Source: CAXMST01 sp963700785
GTDB taxonomy: Bacteria > Actinomycetota > Thermoleophilia > Solirubrobacterales > 70-9
Length of the DNA: 61,614 nt
Assembly: GCA_963700785.1 (NCBI GenBank)
Contig: CAVOYZ010000023.1
Coordinates: forward strand, 1-61,614
Direction of reading: 5' to 3'
The notes under the pieces were generated by a model, which made no database searches, had not been told where the DNA came from, and saw only the letters and a program-made list of their open reading frames with translations. Positions 48,340 through 57,382 of the stretch are shown here, in pieces. A program made the position numbers and the translations under genes. Position 1 is the stretch's first letter. Every line of letters starts with the position of its first letter.

Positions 48340-49579
48340 GTGGCCGCGGGCCCCGAGATCGACGCCGGCGCCGTGGTCGCCGACCTGCGCGAGCTCGACG
48401 CCCTGACCGGGGGTCCCGCGGGAGCGCGCAGGGTCTGCTGGGGGGAGGACTGGCGGCTCGCCCGGGACTGGCTCGGTGAGAAGCTCGGCGAGATCGGCCT
48501 GACGCCGGAGCGCGACCAGGCGGGAAATCTCTGGGCCTATCTCGAGGGCGAGCGGGAGCCGGCGCTGGCGCTCGGCTCCCATCTCGACTCGGTGCCGTCC
48601 GGAGGCTGGCTCGACGGCTGCCTCGGGGTGGCCGCCGCTCTCGGTGTCCTCCGGGCCTGGGCCGGGAGCGGGCAGCGGCCGCCGCGGACCCTTGCCCTGC
48701 TCGACTGCGCCGACGAGGAGGGCGCGCGATTCGGCCGCAGCCTGTTCGGCAGCTCGGCCCTCGCCGGCAGTCTCGATCCTGACGCCCTCGCGTCGCTGAC
48801 CGACCGCGACGGCCGGGCGATCGGCGAGGTGCTCGCGGACAACGGCGTCGCCCTCGAGCGGGCGCTCGAGGCCGGCCGGCGCCTGGAGCGCCTCGGCGGC
48901 TACCTGGAGCTGCACATCGAGCAGGGCCCGGTGCTCGAGTCCGAGGGACTGCCGTGCGCCGCGGTCGCCGGCTGCGCCGGCGTCGAGCGCGAGCTGCTGG
49001 CCTTCTCCGGCCAGGCGGCGCACGCGGGAACCACGCCGATGGACGTCCGCCGGGACGCCGGCCTGGCGGCGGCCGAGACCGCGCTCGCGGTCGAGCGCGC
49101 CGCCGTCGACGGCGGCGGAGTCGGGACCACGGGCGTGGTCGAGCTCGACCCCGGCATCGTCACCGCCGTCCCCGGCGGTGCCCGCCTCTCGATCGATCTC
49201 CGGCACGCCGACCCCGGCGCGCTCGCCCGGGTGCACGGGGAGATCCGCGCGGCGGCCCAGGCTGCAGCGGACCGGCGAGGCTGCTCGCTCGCGATCGAGC
49301 CGCTCTGGCGGATCGCGCCGATCCACTTCGACGCGGGCCTGATCGCGCTGGCCGGTGCGGCGGCCGCGGCCGCCGGCGGCCGCGTCGAGCCGCTGATCAG
49401 CGGCGCGCTCCACGACGCCGCCGAGCTCGCCCGCGCCCTGCCGGTGGCGATGATCTTCAGCCTCGTCGTCGCGCGGCCTCAGCCACGCCAAGGAGGAGGA
49501 CACGCCCGAGCCCGATCTGATCGCCGCGATCGAGGCCTTCGGCGAGCTCGCCTCTGCGGCGGCCGCGACCGACCTCTGA
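48340..49579 (+). CDS. M20-type N-carbamoylase/allantoate amidohydrolase-like enzyme (frame break near 49467)
   Basis: About 412 aa. Zinc-dependent hydrolase of the HyuC/AllC group. Metal ligands are in GSHLDSVPSGGWLDGCLG and DCADEEGARFGRSLFGSS; ELHIEQGPVLE is typical. Near the end GALHDAAELA is followed by a one-base break, after which SSRGLSHAKEEDTPEPDLIAAIE supplies the family's SRxGxSHxxxE motif. Such enzymes remove carbamoyl groups and release CO2 and ammonia. It starts 9 bases after the deiminase-like gene. Confidence 0.82.
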
Positions 49580-49592
49580 GGCGGGCTGGGGC

Positions 49593-50561
49593 TCAGCCCG
49601 GCGGCGGGCCCGGCGCGAGCTCCCCGTCGGACGGGGGTTCACCGTCCTCGTGGACGATCGAGAGGATGATCCCGGCGGCGAAGATCCCGGCGACGATCGC
49701 GAGCGAGGCGAGCGGTGAGACGTGGATCAGGTCCGCCTGCTCGAGGATCAGCTTGACCGCGATCACACCGAGAACTACGGCGATCGTCTGGTCGAGGTAC
49801 TCGAACTTCTCGATCAGGCGATCGACGAGCACGATCAGCGCCCGCAGACCGAGCAGGGCGAAGACGTTCGCCGACCAGATGATGAAGCTGTCGCGGGTGA
49901 TCGCGAACGCAGCCGGAATCGAGTCGATCGCGAAGACGATGTCGGTGAATATGAGCCCGACGAAGCAGAGGAAGATCGGCGTCGTGAGCAGCGCCCCGTC
50001 CCGCCGCACGAACCAGCGGCCGCCGTGCTCGGTCGTGTCGACCGGGAAGACCCTGCGGACGGCGCGGATCATCAGGTTGCGCTCGACGTCGATCCCCTCC
50101 TCCATGCCGCGCCCGATCCGGATCGCAAGGACCAGCAGGCCGCCGGCGAGGATGTAGATCAAGAAGTCGAAGCGCTCGAGCAGCTCGATCCCGCCGACGA
50201 TCGCGAGTCCGCGCAGGACGAGGGCGAAGATGATTCCGAGGATGATCAGCCGCGGGCGATACTCGGGAGCGACCTGGAAGTAGCCGAACAGCAGCAGGAA
50301 GACGAACACGTTGTCGATCGAGAGCGAGCGCTCGATCAGGTAGACGGTCGTGAACAGCACCGCCTGCTCGCCGCTCTCGGCGGCCCAGAGGACCAGGGCC
50401 GCGATCAGCGCCACCGCGACCCAGCCCAGCGACCAGTAGACCGCCTCCCGGAAGCCCGGCTCGCGGTCGCCGCGGCCGAACAGCCTGAGGTCGACGAACG
50501 AGGCGACAGCGATGACAGCCACGAGCGAGAAGACCTCGATCGTCGTCGAATCGAGCTCCAT
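49593..50561 (-). CDS. TerC/Alx-family integral membrane protein
   Basis: 322 aa with seven or eight helices. Conserved TerC motifs: ERSLSIDNVFVFLLLFGYF and LIFTDIVFAIDSIPAAFA, each with acidic residues thought to bind metal. Members export manganese or assist membrane-protein metallation. The 27-base gap to the next gene leaves no room for a yybP-ykoY manganese riboswitch. It is convergent with the carbamoylase-like gene. Confidence 0.93.
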   Translation of the reverse strand: MELDSTTIEVFSLVAVIAVASFVDLRLFGRGDREPGFREAVYWSLGWVAVALIAALVLWAAESGEQAVLFTTVYLIERSLSIDNVFVFLLLFGYFQVAPEYRPRLIILGIIFALVLRGLAIVGGIELLERFDFLIYILAGGLLVLAIRIGRGMEEGIDVERNLMIRAVRRVFPVDTTEHGGRWFVRRDGALLTTPIFLCFVGLIFTDIVFAIDSIPAAFAITRDSFIIWSANVFALLGLRALIVLVDRLIEKFEYLDQTIAVVLGVIAVKLILEQADLIHVSPLASLAIVAGIFAAGIILSIVHEDGEPPSDGELAPGPPPG

Positions 50562-50587
50562 CAGATCGCCGAGCGTAGAGCAGCGCC

Positions 50588-51679
50588 ATGATTAGATTGC
50601 GGGCGATGTCACTCTTTCCACAACTTGCCGAGCTGCCGATATCGATCGACTCCTACGAACTGACCGCGCTCGACCGGACCTTCGAATCGGGGTTCGAGCG
50701 GCCCTCGACGCTGGTCACGCTGCGCGGCGGCGGCGAGGTAGGGCTCGGCGAGGACGTGGTCTACGACGACCTCGACCACATCGCTCACCGCGACGCGGGA
50801 GCCGTCAACGACCTCACCGCGCCGGCCACCCTGGGCGAGCTCTGCGAGCTGATCGGCAGCCTCGACCTGTTCGCCGGCGCCCCCCCGGTCCGCGAGTTCT
50901 CCCGCCGCTACCGCCGCTGGGCCTACGAGAGCGCGGCGCTCGATCTCGCCCTGCGCCAGGCGGGCAAGGCCCTCGATCAGGCGCTGGACCGACCGCTGCG
51001 ACCGCTCAACTTCGTCTGCTCGGTGCGCGCCAACCCGGCTGAGGAGGGCGACGCCGACCACGTGCTCGAGCCGATCTCCTCGCGGCTCGCGAAGTACCCG
51101 GGCACGAGGTTCAAGCTCGACCCGCAGCCCGACTGGAGCGACGAGGTGGTCGACCGCCTCGTCGCTTCGGGAGCGGTCGACTCGCTCGATCTCAAGGGCT
51201 GCTACCAGGGCACGCCGGTCGACGTCGACGCCAGCCCCGAGTTCTACGAGCGGATGGCGACCGCGTTTCCCGAGGCCTGGCTCGAGGACCCCGAGCTCAA
51301 CGCGGAGACGATCGAGGTGCTCGCGCCGCACCGGGACCGGGTCACCTGGGACGCGCCGATCCACTCGGTCGCCGATATCGAGGCCCTCACCTGGAAGCCC
51401 CGGATCGTCAACGTCAAGCCCTCGCGGATCGGTGGGCTCGAGGACCTGTTCGCGGCCTACGCCTACTGCGAGCGCGAGGGCATCGGCGCCTACGGCGGCG
51501 GCCAGACGGAGGTCTCGGTCGGCCGCGACCACATTCAGTACCTCGCGGCGATGATGCATCCCGACACACCGAACGACGTCGCGCCGGGCGGCTACAACGA
51601 GACCAAGGTTCCCGACGGCCTGCCGACGAGCCCGCTGGAGCTGCGGCCGCGAGCCTCGGGGTTCGGCCTCGAGGGCTGA
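50588..51679 (+). CDS. enolase-superfamily protein (OSBS/mandelate-racemase-like)
   Basis: 363 aa. A capping domain is followed by a (beta/alpha)7 barrel: TRFKLDPQPDW (Lys), DSLDLKGCYQG (metal Asp), EAWLEDPELN (metal Glu), VTWDAPIHS (metal Asp), NVKPSRIGGLEDL (Lys), i.e. a K...D-E-D...K layout as in o-succinylbenzoate synthase or dipeptide epimerase types. The substrate is unclear. ATG 50606 (MSLFPQLAELP) is as good a start as ATG 50588. Confidence 0.78.
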   Translation: MIRLRAMSLFPQLAELPISIDSYELTALDRTFESGFERPSTLVTLRGGGEVGLGEDVVYDDLDHIAHRDAGAVNDLTAPATLGELCELIGSLDLFAGAPPVREFSRRYRRWAYESAALDLALRQAGKALDQALDRPLRPLNFVCSVRANPAEEGDADHVLEPISSRLAKYPGTRFKLDPQPDWSDEVVDRLVASGAVDSLDLKGCYQGTPVDVDASPEFYERMATAFPEAWLEDPELNAETIEVLAPHRDRVTWDAPIHSVADIEALTWKPRIVNVKPSRIGGLEDLFAAYAYCEREGIGAYGGGQTEVSVGRDHIQYLAAMMHPDTPNDVAPGGYNETKVPDGLPTSPLELRPRASGFGLEG

Positions 51680-51694
51680 TCCGTCGTCAGCATT

Positions 51695-51713
51695 TGGCTT
51701 GCCTAAGCCGTAT
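51695..51713. promoter_or_regulatory. candidate DtxR/IdeR iron box upstream of ferritin
   Basis: TTTGGCTTGCCTAAGCCGT-like site with a GGCTT-GCCT-AAGCC inverted repeat. By hand it matches 12 of 19 positions of the DtxR consensus TTAGGTTAGCCTAACCTAA. It lies about 73 bases before the ferritin start. The arm spacing is one base longer than in a perfect box, so it is a candidate only. Confidence 0.4.
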
Positions 51714-51785
51714 GTCGGCCCGCCTAACTCTCGATCTTCGCTAGCTTCGACCGACCACCCGAGACACCCACAGGAGCTGAAACCA

Positions 51786-52319
51786 ATGCCAGACGAGTCC
51801 TTTGCCGAGATGCTCAACGAGCAGGTCGGAAACGAGTTCGGCGCTCACCAGCAGTACGTCGCGATCGCCGTCCACTACGACGCCGAGACCCTCCCCAGGC
51901 TCGCGGCCTTCTACTACCGCCAGGCGATCGAGGAACGCAACCACGCGATGATGATCGTCCAGTACCTGCTCGACGCCGACCACCCGGTCGCGATCCCCGG
52001 GGTCGAGCCGCCGCAGGTCGAGTTCACCGACATCGTCGCCCCCGTGCAGCTCGCCCTCGATCAGGAGAAGCGGGTCAGCGAGCAGATCAACGCGCTCGCC
52101 GGACAGGCCCGCGCCGAGGGCGACTACCAGGGCGAGCAGTTCATGCAGTGGTTCATCAAGGAGCAGGTCGAGGAGGTGGCGACCGCGTCCGACCTGCTCC
52201 GCGTCGTCGAGCGGGCGAAGGACAATCCGCTTCTCGCCGAGGAGTACCTGGCGCGCGAGTCGCTCGGCGAGGATGGCGGCGACCCGACCGCTCCGGCGGC
52301 GGCGGGCGGCGCGCTCTAA
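51786..52319 (+). CDS. ferritin (iron storage)
   Basis: 177 aa. Four-helix ferritin: NEQVGNEFGAHQQYVAIAVHYD (Glu ligand), YYRQAIEERNHAMMIVQYL (ExxH), later helix EKRVSEQINAL and FIKEQVEEVATASDLL with the remaining ferroxidase acidic residues. No haem Met pattern, so the non-haem type is likely. AGGAG lies 9 bases before ATG 51786. A strong hairpin terminator follows the gene. The C-terminal 25 residues are Gly/Ala-rich. Confidence 0.9.
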   Translation: MPDESFAEMLNEQVGNEFGAHQQYVAIAVHYDAETLPRLAAFYYRQAIEERNHAMMIVQYLLDADHPVAIPGVEPPQVEFTDIVAPVQLALDQEKRVSEQINALAGQARAEGDYQGEQFMQWFIKEQVEEVATASDLLRVVERAKDNPLLAEEYLARESLGEDGGDPTAPAAAGGAL

Positions 52320-52398
52320 GGCCCTCCGGCCCGGCCGGGCCGGGGCCCGGTTCGCCGGATCTGTGTGCCGATCCGCACGAGCGGCGAAATCGCGATAC

Positions 52399-52423
52399 GG
52401 TCCCCAGAGCTACAAAGGGGACC
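52399..52423 (+). other. 7-bp hairpin between ferritin and terminator
   Basis: GGTCCCC and GGGGACC pair across an 11-base loop (AGAGCTACAAA), 80 bases after the ferritin stop and ahead of the larger stem at 52448. No open frame is convincing here. It could be part of the 3' untranslated region or a small RNA. Confidence 0.4.
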
Positions 52424-52447
52424 CCGAAGGGGCGAGGAGGAGAGCGC

Positions 52448-52476
52448 ACGACGCCCGCCGATCCGGCGGGCGTCGT
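52448..52476. terminator. intrinsic-type terminator hairpin between convergent genes
   Basis: Perfect 13-base stem ACGACGCCCGCCG / CGGCGGGCGTCGT around loop ATC. It lies between ferritin (plus) and the VOC gene (minus). It lacks a clear T tract, as is common in GC-rich actinobacteria, and could act in both directions. Confidence 0.75.
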
Positions 52477-52500
52477 CGTCTCGTAAGGCCCGGCCCCGGC

Positions 52501-53292
52501 TCAGGCGGGCGGGTTGATCTTGATCACCGTGAACATCGCGCCGGCCGGGTCCTGAAGGCCCGCCATCCGGCCGACCGGGATGTCCATCGGCGGCACGATC
52601 ACCGTGCCCCCGAGCTCGGCGCAGCGGGCAGCTGTCTCGTCGGCGTCGGCGACCGCGAAGTTGACGTCCCAGTGCGGCGGCACCTCCGCCGGCATCGGGA
52701 TCGTCGCCATGTCGATCATGCCGCCCTTGCCGTTCTCGGGGGCCGAGCCACCCACGGTCCAGATCGTGTAGCCCTCCATGTCCGGAAACGCCATCGGCTC
52801 CCAGCCGAAGAGGCCCGAATAGAAGGCCTTGGCGCCGTCCGGATCGCGGGTACGCAGCTCGTTCCAGGCGAGGGTGTTGGGCTCGTTGACCAGCTCGGAG
52901 CCGATGTGGTCCTTGGCCTGCCAGACGGCGAACGCGGCGCCCTCGGGATCCATGAAGACGGCCATCCGGCCCGCCTCATCACGTCCATCGGCTCCGACCA
53001 GGACCGACCCGCCCGCGGCCTTGACCTGCTCCGCGATGGCGTCGGCGTCGTCGACGGTGATATACGTCGTCCAGACGGGCGGCTGGCCCTCCATCCGGAC
53101 CGACATCGCGCCGGCGACGGCCTTGCCGTTCTGGGTCAGCATCCGGTAGCCGCCGGTCTCCTCGGCATCGCCCGCCTCGGACCCCTCCCAGCCGAACAGC
53201 TGCTCGTAGAAGGAGACGGCCGCGTCGACGTCGGGCGAGGCGACGTCGACCCACGACGGCGTCCCGTGCTCGTAGCTGGTTCTCTCTGGCAT
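52501..53292 (-). CDS. VOC (glyoxalase/bleomycin-resistance fold) protein, two domains
   Basis: 263 aa. Two repeated VOC modules: TPSWVDVASPDVDAAVSFYEQLFGW, and TLAWNELRTRDPDGAKAFYSGLFGW, each ending in a MDPEGAAFAVW or QDPAGAMFTVI strand. Tandem domains of this kind are common in actinobacteria; the substrate is unknown. ATG 53292 follows GAGGGGACC. It lies between the terminator and tRNA-Asp. Confidence 0.85.
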   Translation of the reverse strand: MPERTSYEHGTPSWVDVASPDVDAAVSFYEQLFGWEGSEAGDAEETGGYRMLTQNGKAVAGAMSVRMEGQPPVWTTYITVDDADAIAEQVKAAGGSVLVGADGRDEAGRMAVFMDPEGAAFAVWQAKDHIGSELVNEPNTLAWNELRTRDPDGAKAFYSGLFGWEPMAFPDMEGYTIWTVGGSAPENGKGGMIDMATIPMPAEVPPHWDVNFAVADADETAARCAELGGTVIVPPMDIPVGRMAGLQDPAGAMFTVIKINPPA

Positions 53293-53380
53293 GGTCCCCT
53301 CCTCGGGCTCTGGGTACGAAGAATCGTGTAAGCCGATCCTTTCATATATCCCGCCGACGACGGCCTCGCGAGGTACCGGA

Positions 53381-53454
<74 letters not shown>

Positions 53455-53520
53455 AGCAGACTCGGGCCCGCAGGCCCGGGGGCGGCGATTATGGCACGGC
53501 CGGCCGGTTAGGCTGGGGAA

Positions 53521-54402
53521 ATGAAGCTGGTCACCTACGACTCGGCGCGGGGCGCGCGGGCGGGCGCGATCGCCGGCGACGGGATCGTCGATATCTGGGA
53601 CGCGATCGGCAGCGAGTACTCCGCCGACCGCAGCGGCCTGCTGCAGGCGGCACCCCGCGGAATGCGGGCGGCGCTGGAGACGATCGGCGGCGCGGAGATC
53701 GCCGCGGCGGTCGGCGGCGAGCCGGCCGCGGTGCCGCTCAGCGATGCCCGGCTGCTGCCCCCGGTCACCGACCCGCAGAAGATCATCTGCGTCGGGCTCA
53801 ACTACCGGGCCCACGCCGCGGAGGCGGGCCTCGATCCCCCGTCGATGCCGACCTTCTTCGCCAAGTTCGCCAACGCCCTCGCGGCGCCCGGCGCGACCGT
53901 CACCCTGCCGGCGGCCAGCGAGAAGGTCGACTACGAGGCCGAGGTCGCGTTCGTGATCGGGCGCCGGGCCAAGGAGGTCGCGACGGCGGAGGCGCTCGAC
54001 CACGTCGCCGGCTACATGCTGCTCAACGACCTCTCGGCCCGCGACCTGCAGTTCGCGACCCCGCAGTGGATCCCCGGCAAGGTCTTCGACGGCTCGGCGC
54101 CCTGCGGGCCGTGGCTGGTGACGCCGGACGAGGCCGGGCCGCCGGACGCGATCGGGATCGCGCTCGACCTCAACGGCGAGCGGATGCAGGAGTCCGACAC
54201 CGGCGATCTGATCTTCGGTGTCGCCGAGCTCGTCGCCCAGCTCTCGAGGCTGATGACGCTCGAGCCGGGCGACATCGTCTCGACCGGGACGCCGGCCGGC
54301 GTCGGCAGCGCACGTCAGCCCCGGGTCTGGCTCGCCGACGGAGACGAGGTCGCGGTCAGCTCGCCGACCCTGGGCGAGCTGCGGACGACGATCGCCCGCT
54401 GA
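53521..54402 (+). CDS. fumarylacetoacetate hydrolase-family protein
   Basis: 293 aa. Metal-binding FAH barrel: KIICVGLNYRAHAAEAGLD, YEAEVAFVIGRRAK (Glu-x-Glu), LLNDLSARDLQF, DGSAPCGPWLVTPDE and the C-terminal GDIVSTGTPAGVG, all in order. Members hydrolyse or decarboxylate beta-diketo or oxaloacetate-like compounds; the substrate is not clear. ATG 53521. Its 3' end overlaps the convergent membrane gene by 47 bases. Confidence 0.92.
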   Translation: MKLVTYDSARGARAGAIAGDGIVDIWDAIGSEYSADRSGLLQAAPRGMRAALETIGGAEIAAAVGGEPAAVPLSDARLLPPVTDPQKIICVGLNYRAHAAEAGLDPPSMPTFFAKFANALAAPGATVTLPAASEKVDYEAEVAFVIGRRAKEVATAEALDHVAGYMLLNDLSARDLQFATPQWIPGKVFDGSAPCGPWLVTPDEAGPPDAIGIALDLNGERMQESDTGDLIFGVAELVAQLSRLMTLEPGDIVSTGTPAGVGSARQPRVWLADGDEVAVSSPTLGELRTTIAR

Positions 54403-56056
54403 GCGGCGCGATTCGCTCCTGAGCGGCGAACAGGGCGACCAGCGCGTAGGGGATCCACCAGACGATGAAGAAGTAGAACCAGTGGGTCGAGCCGACCTGG
54501 GTGGCGATCAGCAGCGCCGCGCCGAGCGCCGCGATCTGCACCGCCGTGCGCTTGCGCGGCACGAAGAAGAAGGCGACGCCGAGGAGGACCGGCAACGCGC
54601 GAGCCAGCTCTTGCAGCCAGCCCAGCGAGGGCTCCAGTCCCCAGACGCTGAACGGCGAGCCCCGCGAGGCCTGGTAGCCGAAGGTCCGGTCGTAGAACTC
54701 GCGCAGACCGCCGTCGGGCAGCAGCGGCAGCAGGACCAGCGCCCAGACCGCGACGAACACGGCCCCGAAGATCAGCGTCGAGCGCCAGCGCCGCTCGCCG
54801 GTGCCGGCAGCGAACAGCGGCGCCAGCGCCAGCGGCCCGAACTTCGCCGCCGCCCCGAGCCCGACGGCGACGCCCCGCCCCGCGGGGGAGTGCACCAGGA
54901 GCAGCGCCGCGACCAGCGCCGCCGCGACCAGCTCGTCGTTGCCGTTGACGTTGAGCGCGTACAGCGTGTAGGGGTAGGCGAGCCAGGCGAAGGCGAGCGC
55001 CGCGCCGAGCGCCCGGCCCTCGCTGCCGCCGCGGAGTCGCCTGCCGAGCAGCACGAGCAGGACGACGACCAGCAGGTCGAAGAAGATCGTGAAGGCATGG
55101 GCGGCGGGCAGCGCCTCGAGGCCGCCGCCCCAGGGGAAGAGCAGCTCGAACGGCACGTAGAGCAGGTAGTTGAGCGGCCCGTAGGAGTCGCCGCGGTCGA
55201 TCAGCGGGGTGAAGGCGCCGTCGTAGATCCCCTCGCCGGAGCTGATCCGGTCGGCCCCGACAACGCCGGCGAAGCCGATGTCGATCACCTGCGAGTCGAT
55301 CAGGTTGAAGCCGATCCTGAAGGCCGCAAGCGCGACGGCGCCCCAGACGAGCCAGCGAACCGGGATCAGCGGCACCAGCGGGCCGCTGCGCTGCCTCGGC
55401 CAGAGGCCGGCGATCAGCATCCGACCGAACACGTAGGCGAGCACCGGATAGACGAGCGGGACCGAGGCCACGATCTCGCCCTTGTTGAAGAAGAACTGCG
55501 ACACGCTGAAGCCGAGCAGCACGAGCAGATCGAGGTGCAGCAGCCGGAACGGCCGCCGCGGGTCGAAGAACGGCAGCAGGAAGAGCAGGCAGAGCGGGAG
55601 CCAGACCCAGGCCTCGTTGACGTTGCCGGCGACCGCGTCCTCGTAGCCGCGCGCCAGCTTGACCTCGACCTGCTGATCGCGCCAGGCCTCGATCAGCTCG
55701 CCGCTGCGATCGTCGATCACCGCCTGCGCGACCTCCTCGTCGCCCTCGAAGTAGCTGATCTGCCAGCGGTCGTCGCCGCGCGCGAACGCGACCGGCCGCA
55801 TCGCCGGGCTGTCCTGCTCCCGCTCCTCGACCACCTCGGGCGCCCGGTCGGCGATCGCGATCGCCTCGGCCGCGGTCAGGGTGAAGCCGCTCGGGCGCCG
55901 GTCCGGTTGCTCGATCCTGACCAGCTCGGCGAGCGGTTCGGCGCCAAACGGCGGCTGCCCCGCCGGATTCTCGGCCGCGACCGCCCCGGGGGCCGCGGCG
56001 AGCGCCGCGATCAGCGCGATCAGGACCGCGATCGGCGGGAGTCGGCGCGGGACCAT
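54356..56056 (-). CDS. multi-pass membrane protein, GT87/mannosyltransferase-like
   Basis: 566 aa from ATG 56056. Signal-like start (PIAVLIALIAALAAAPGAVA), a soluble N-terminal domain of about 150 residues, then ten or more helices. GEGIYDGAFTPLIDRGDSYGPLNYL and the following half (YALNVNGNDELVAAAL; FGPLALAPL) resemble GT87/DUF2029 polyprenol-phosphate-mannose-dependent transferases. The acidic residues needed for catalysis cannot be placed with certainty. Overlaps the convergent FAH gene by 47 bases. Confidence 0.7.
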   Translation of the reverse strand: MVPRRLPPIAVLIALIAALAAAPGAVAAENPAGQPPFGAEPLAELVRIEQPDRRPSGFTLTAAEAIAIADRAPEVVEEREQDSPAMRPVAFARGDDRWQISYFEGDEEVAQAVIDDRSGELIEAWRDQQVEVKLARGYEDAVAGNVNEAWVWLPLCLLFLLPFFDPRRPFRLLHLDLLVLLGFSVSQFFFNKGEIVASVPLVYPVLAYVFGRMLIAGLWPRQRSGPLVPLIPVRWLVWGAVALAAFRIGFNLIDSQVIDIGFAGVVGADRISSGEGIYDGAFTPLIDRGDSYGPLNYLLYVPFELLFPWGGGLEALPAAHAFTIFFDLLVVVLLVLLGRRLRGGSEGRALGAALAFAWLAYPYTLYALNVNGNDELVAAALVAALLLVHSPAGRGVAVGLGAAAKFGPLALAPLFAAGTGERRWRSTLIFGAVFVAVWALVLLPLLPDGGLREFYDRTFGYQASRGSPFSVWGLEPSLGWLQELARALPVLLGVAFFFVPRKRTAVQIAALGAALLIATQVGSTHWFYFFIVWWIPYALVALFAAQERIAPLSGRSSSAARPGSAS

Positions 56057-56135
56057 CCCCGGCAAGCTAGTGGAGCCGCCGACGGCACGAAACGCTTCAC
56101 CGAGACCGGACCGGCGGAGCCGCGATAATCGGCCG

Positions 56136-56568
56136 ATGCGGTCGAACCCGAGAACCGTTGCAGCCGTCGTCGTGATCGCCGCCGCGGTACTGCTCGTCGC
56201 CTGCGGCGACGACGACGCCGGCGAGGTCCAGGCGGAGGTCACCGGGCTGTCGGTCGAGGTCGATCCCGAGTCGGTCGCGCCGGGGGAAACGCTCGCGGCG
56301 ACCGTCGTCAACGAAAGCGACCGCGAGTTCAGCTACGGCGCCGGCTATGAGCTCGAGCGCAAGAAGGGAGACCGGTTCGTGCCCGTCGACCTCGGCGAGC
56401 GGGCCGTGATCCAGATCGCCTACGTCGCCGAACCGGGCGGCAGGGGTCCGGCCGTCGCGGTCAAGGTCCCCAGGGGACGCCAAGCCCGGCACCTGGCGGG
56501 TGATCATCGCCCGCGACACTCCCGGGGGCGGCGATCTCTCCGCCGAGTTCGAGGTCACCGGTGGCTGA
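56136..56568 (+). CDS. small lipoprotein with Ig-like fold (frame break near 56474)
   Basis: About 143 aa. Lipobox LVAC after a hydrophobic signal (AAVVVIAAAVLLVAC), then an Asp-rich spacer and a beta-sandwich pattern (GLSVEVDPESVAPGETLAATVVN, YELERKKGDRFVPVDL, then KPGTWRVIIARDT). One extra G in CCCAGGGGACGCC (about 56474) breaks the frame; removing it gives VPRDAKPGTWRVIIARD. It ends TGA 56568, overlapping the hydrolase start GTG. Confidence 0.65.
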
Positions 56569-57363
56569 GCGAATCGCGATCTCATACGAGCGGGCCGGTC
56601 AGGGTGAGCCGCTGGTCCTGATCCACGGCCTCGGGGCCACGCGCCTGGTCTGGAAGCCGCAGATCGAGGCGCTCGCCCGCCACCGCGACGTGATCGCGCT
56701 CGACATGCCCGGCTTCGGCCGGTCCCCGGGGTTGCCCAACGGCGCAGCGCCGACCGCCGCTGCCCTCGGCCGCGCGATCTCCGAGTTCCTCGGCGGGCTC
56801 GGGATCGAGCGACCGCACGTGGCGGGCAACTCGCTCGGCGGCTGGGTGGCGCTGGAGATGGCGAAGGCCGAGCGGGCCGCGTCGGCCTGCCTGATCTCGC
56901 CCGCCGGGCTCTGGCAGAACCCGCTCGGCCCGCGCACCGTCGACCTTCGCGGCCTCGCAAAGCTGACCAGGCCGCTGCTGCTGGCGGCGGCCCGGGCCGA
57001 GGCGACCCGCGAGGGGCTGCTGCGGACGGTCGTCGGGCGACCGGAGAACGTTCCGCCCGCCGACGCCCGCCAGATGATCGCCGACTGGATCGACGCGCCG
57101 GGGTATGCGGCCTCGAACGAGGAGATGCGCCGCCACGTCTTCGAGGACCCCGAGCGGGTCACGGTGCCGGTGACGATCGCCTGGGGAGAGCTCGACCGGC
57201 TGGTCGCCCCACCGAAGTCGCATCGGCGACCCCCCGGAAGCCGCATGGTCCTGCTCGAGGGCTGCGGTCACACCCCGAACTGGGACGACCCCGAGCTGAT
57301 CGCCGGACTGCTGCTCGACTCGAGCTCGGAGGCGGCGGCGGCGGCGGCGCCCCGAGGCGCTGA
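56561..57363 (+). CDS. alpha/beta hydrolase, 3' end uncertain
   Basis: About 265 aa. Oxyanion region LVLIHGLGATRLVW, nucleophile elbow AGNSLGGWVALEMA, acid in AWGELDRLVAPP and His in EGCGHTPNWDDPE. The frame then runs through a GCG repeat (about 57330-57348) and stays open to 58090, antisense to the FHA gene. A one-base slip in the GCG tract would give TGA at 57361-57363, just before the convergent FHA stop at 57383, the more likely end. The N-terminus overlaps the lipoprotein stop. Confidence 0.8.
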
Positions 57364-57382
57364 GGCAGCGCGGCCTCGGCTC

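Noticed and set aside
50562..50600. Manganese riboswitch upstream of TerC
   Set aside because: Only about 26 bases separate the divergent genes, too short for yybP-ykoY.
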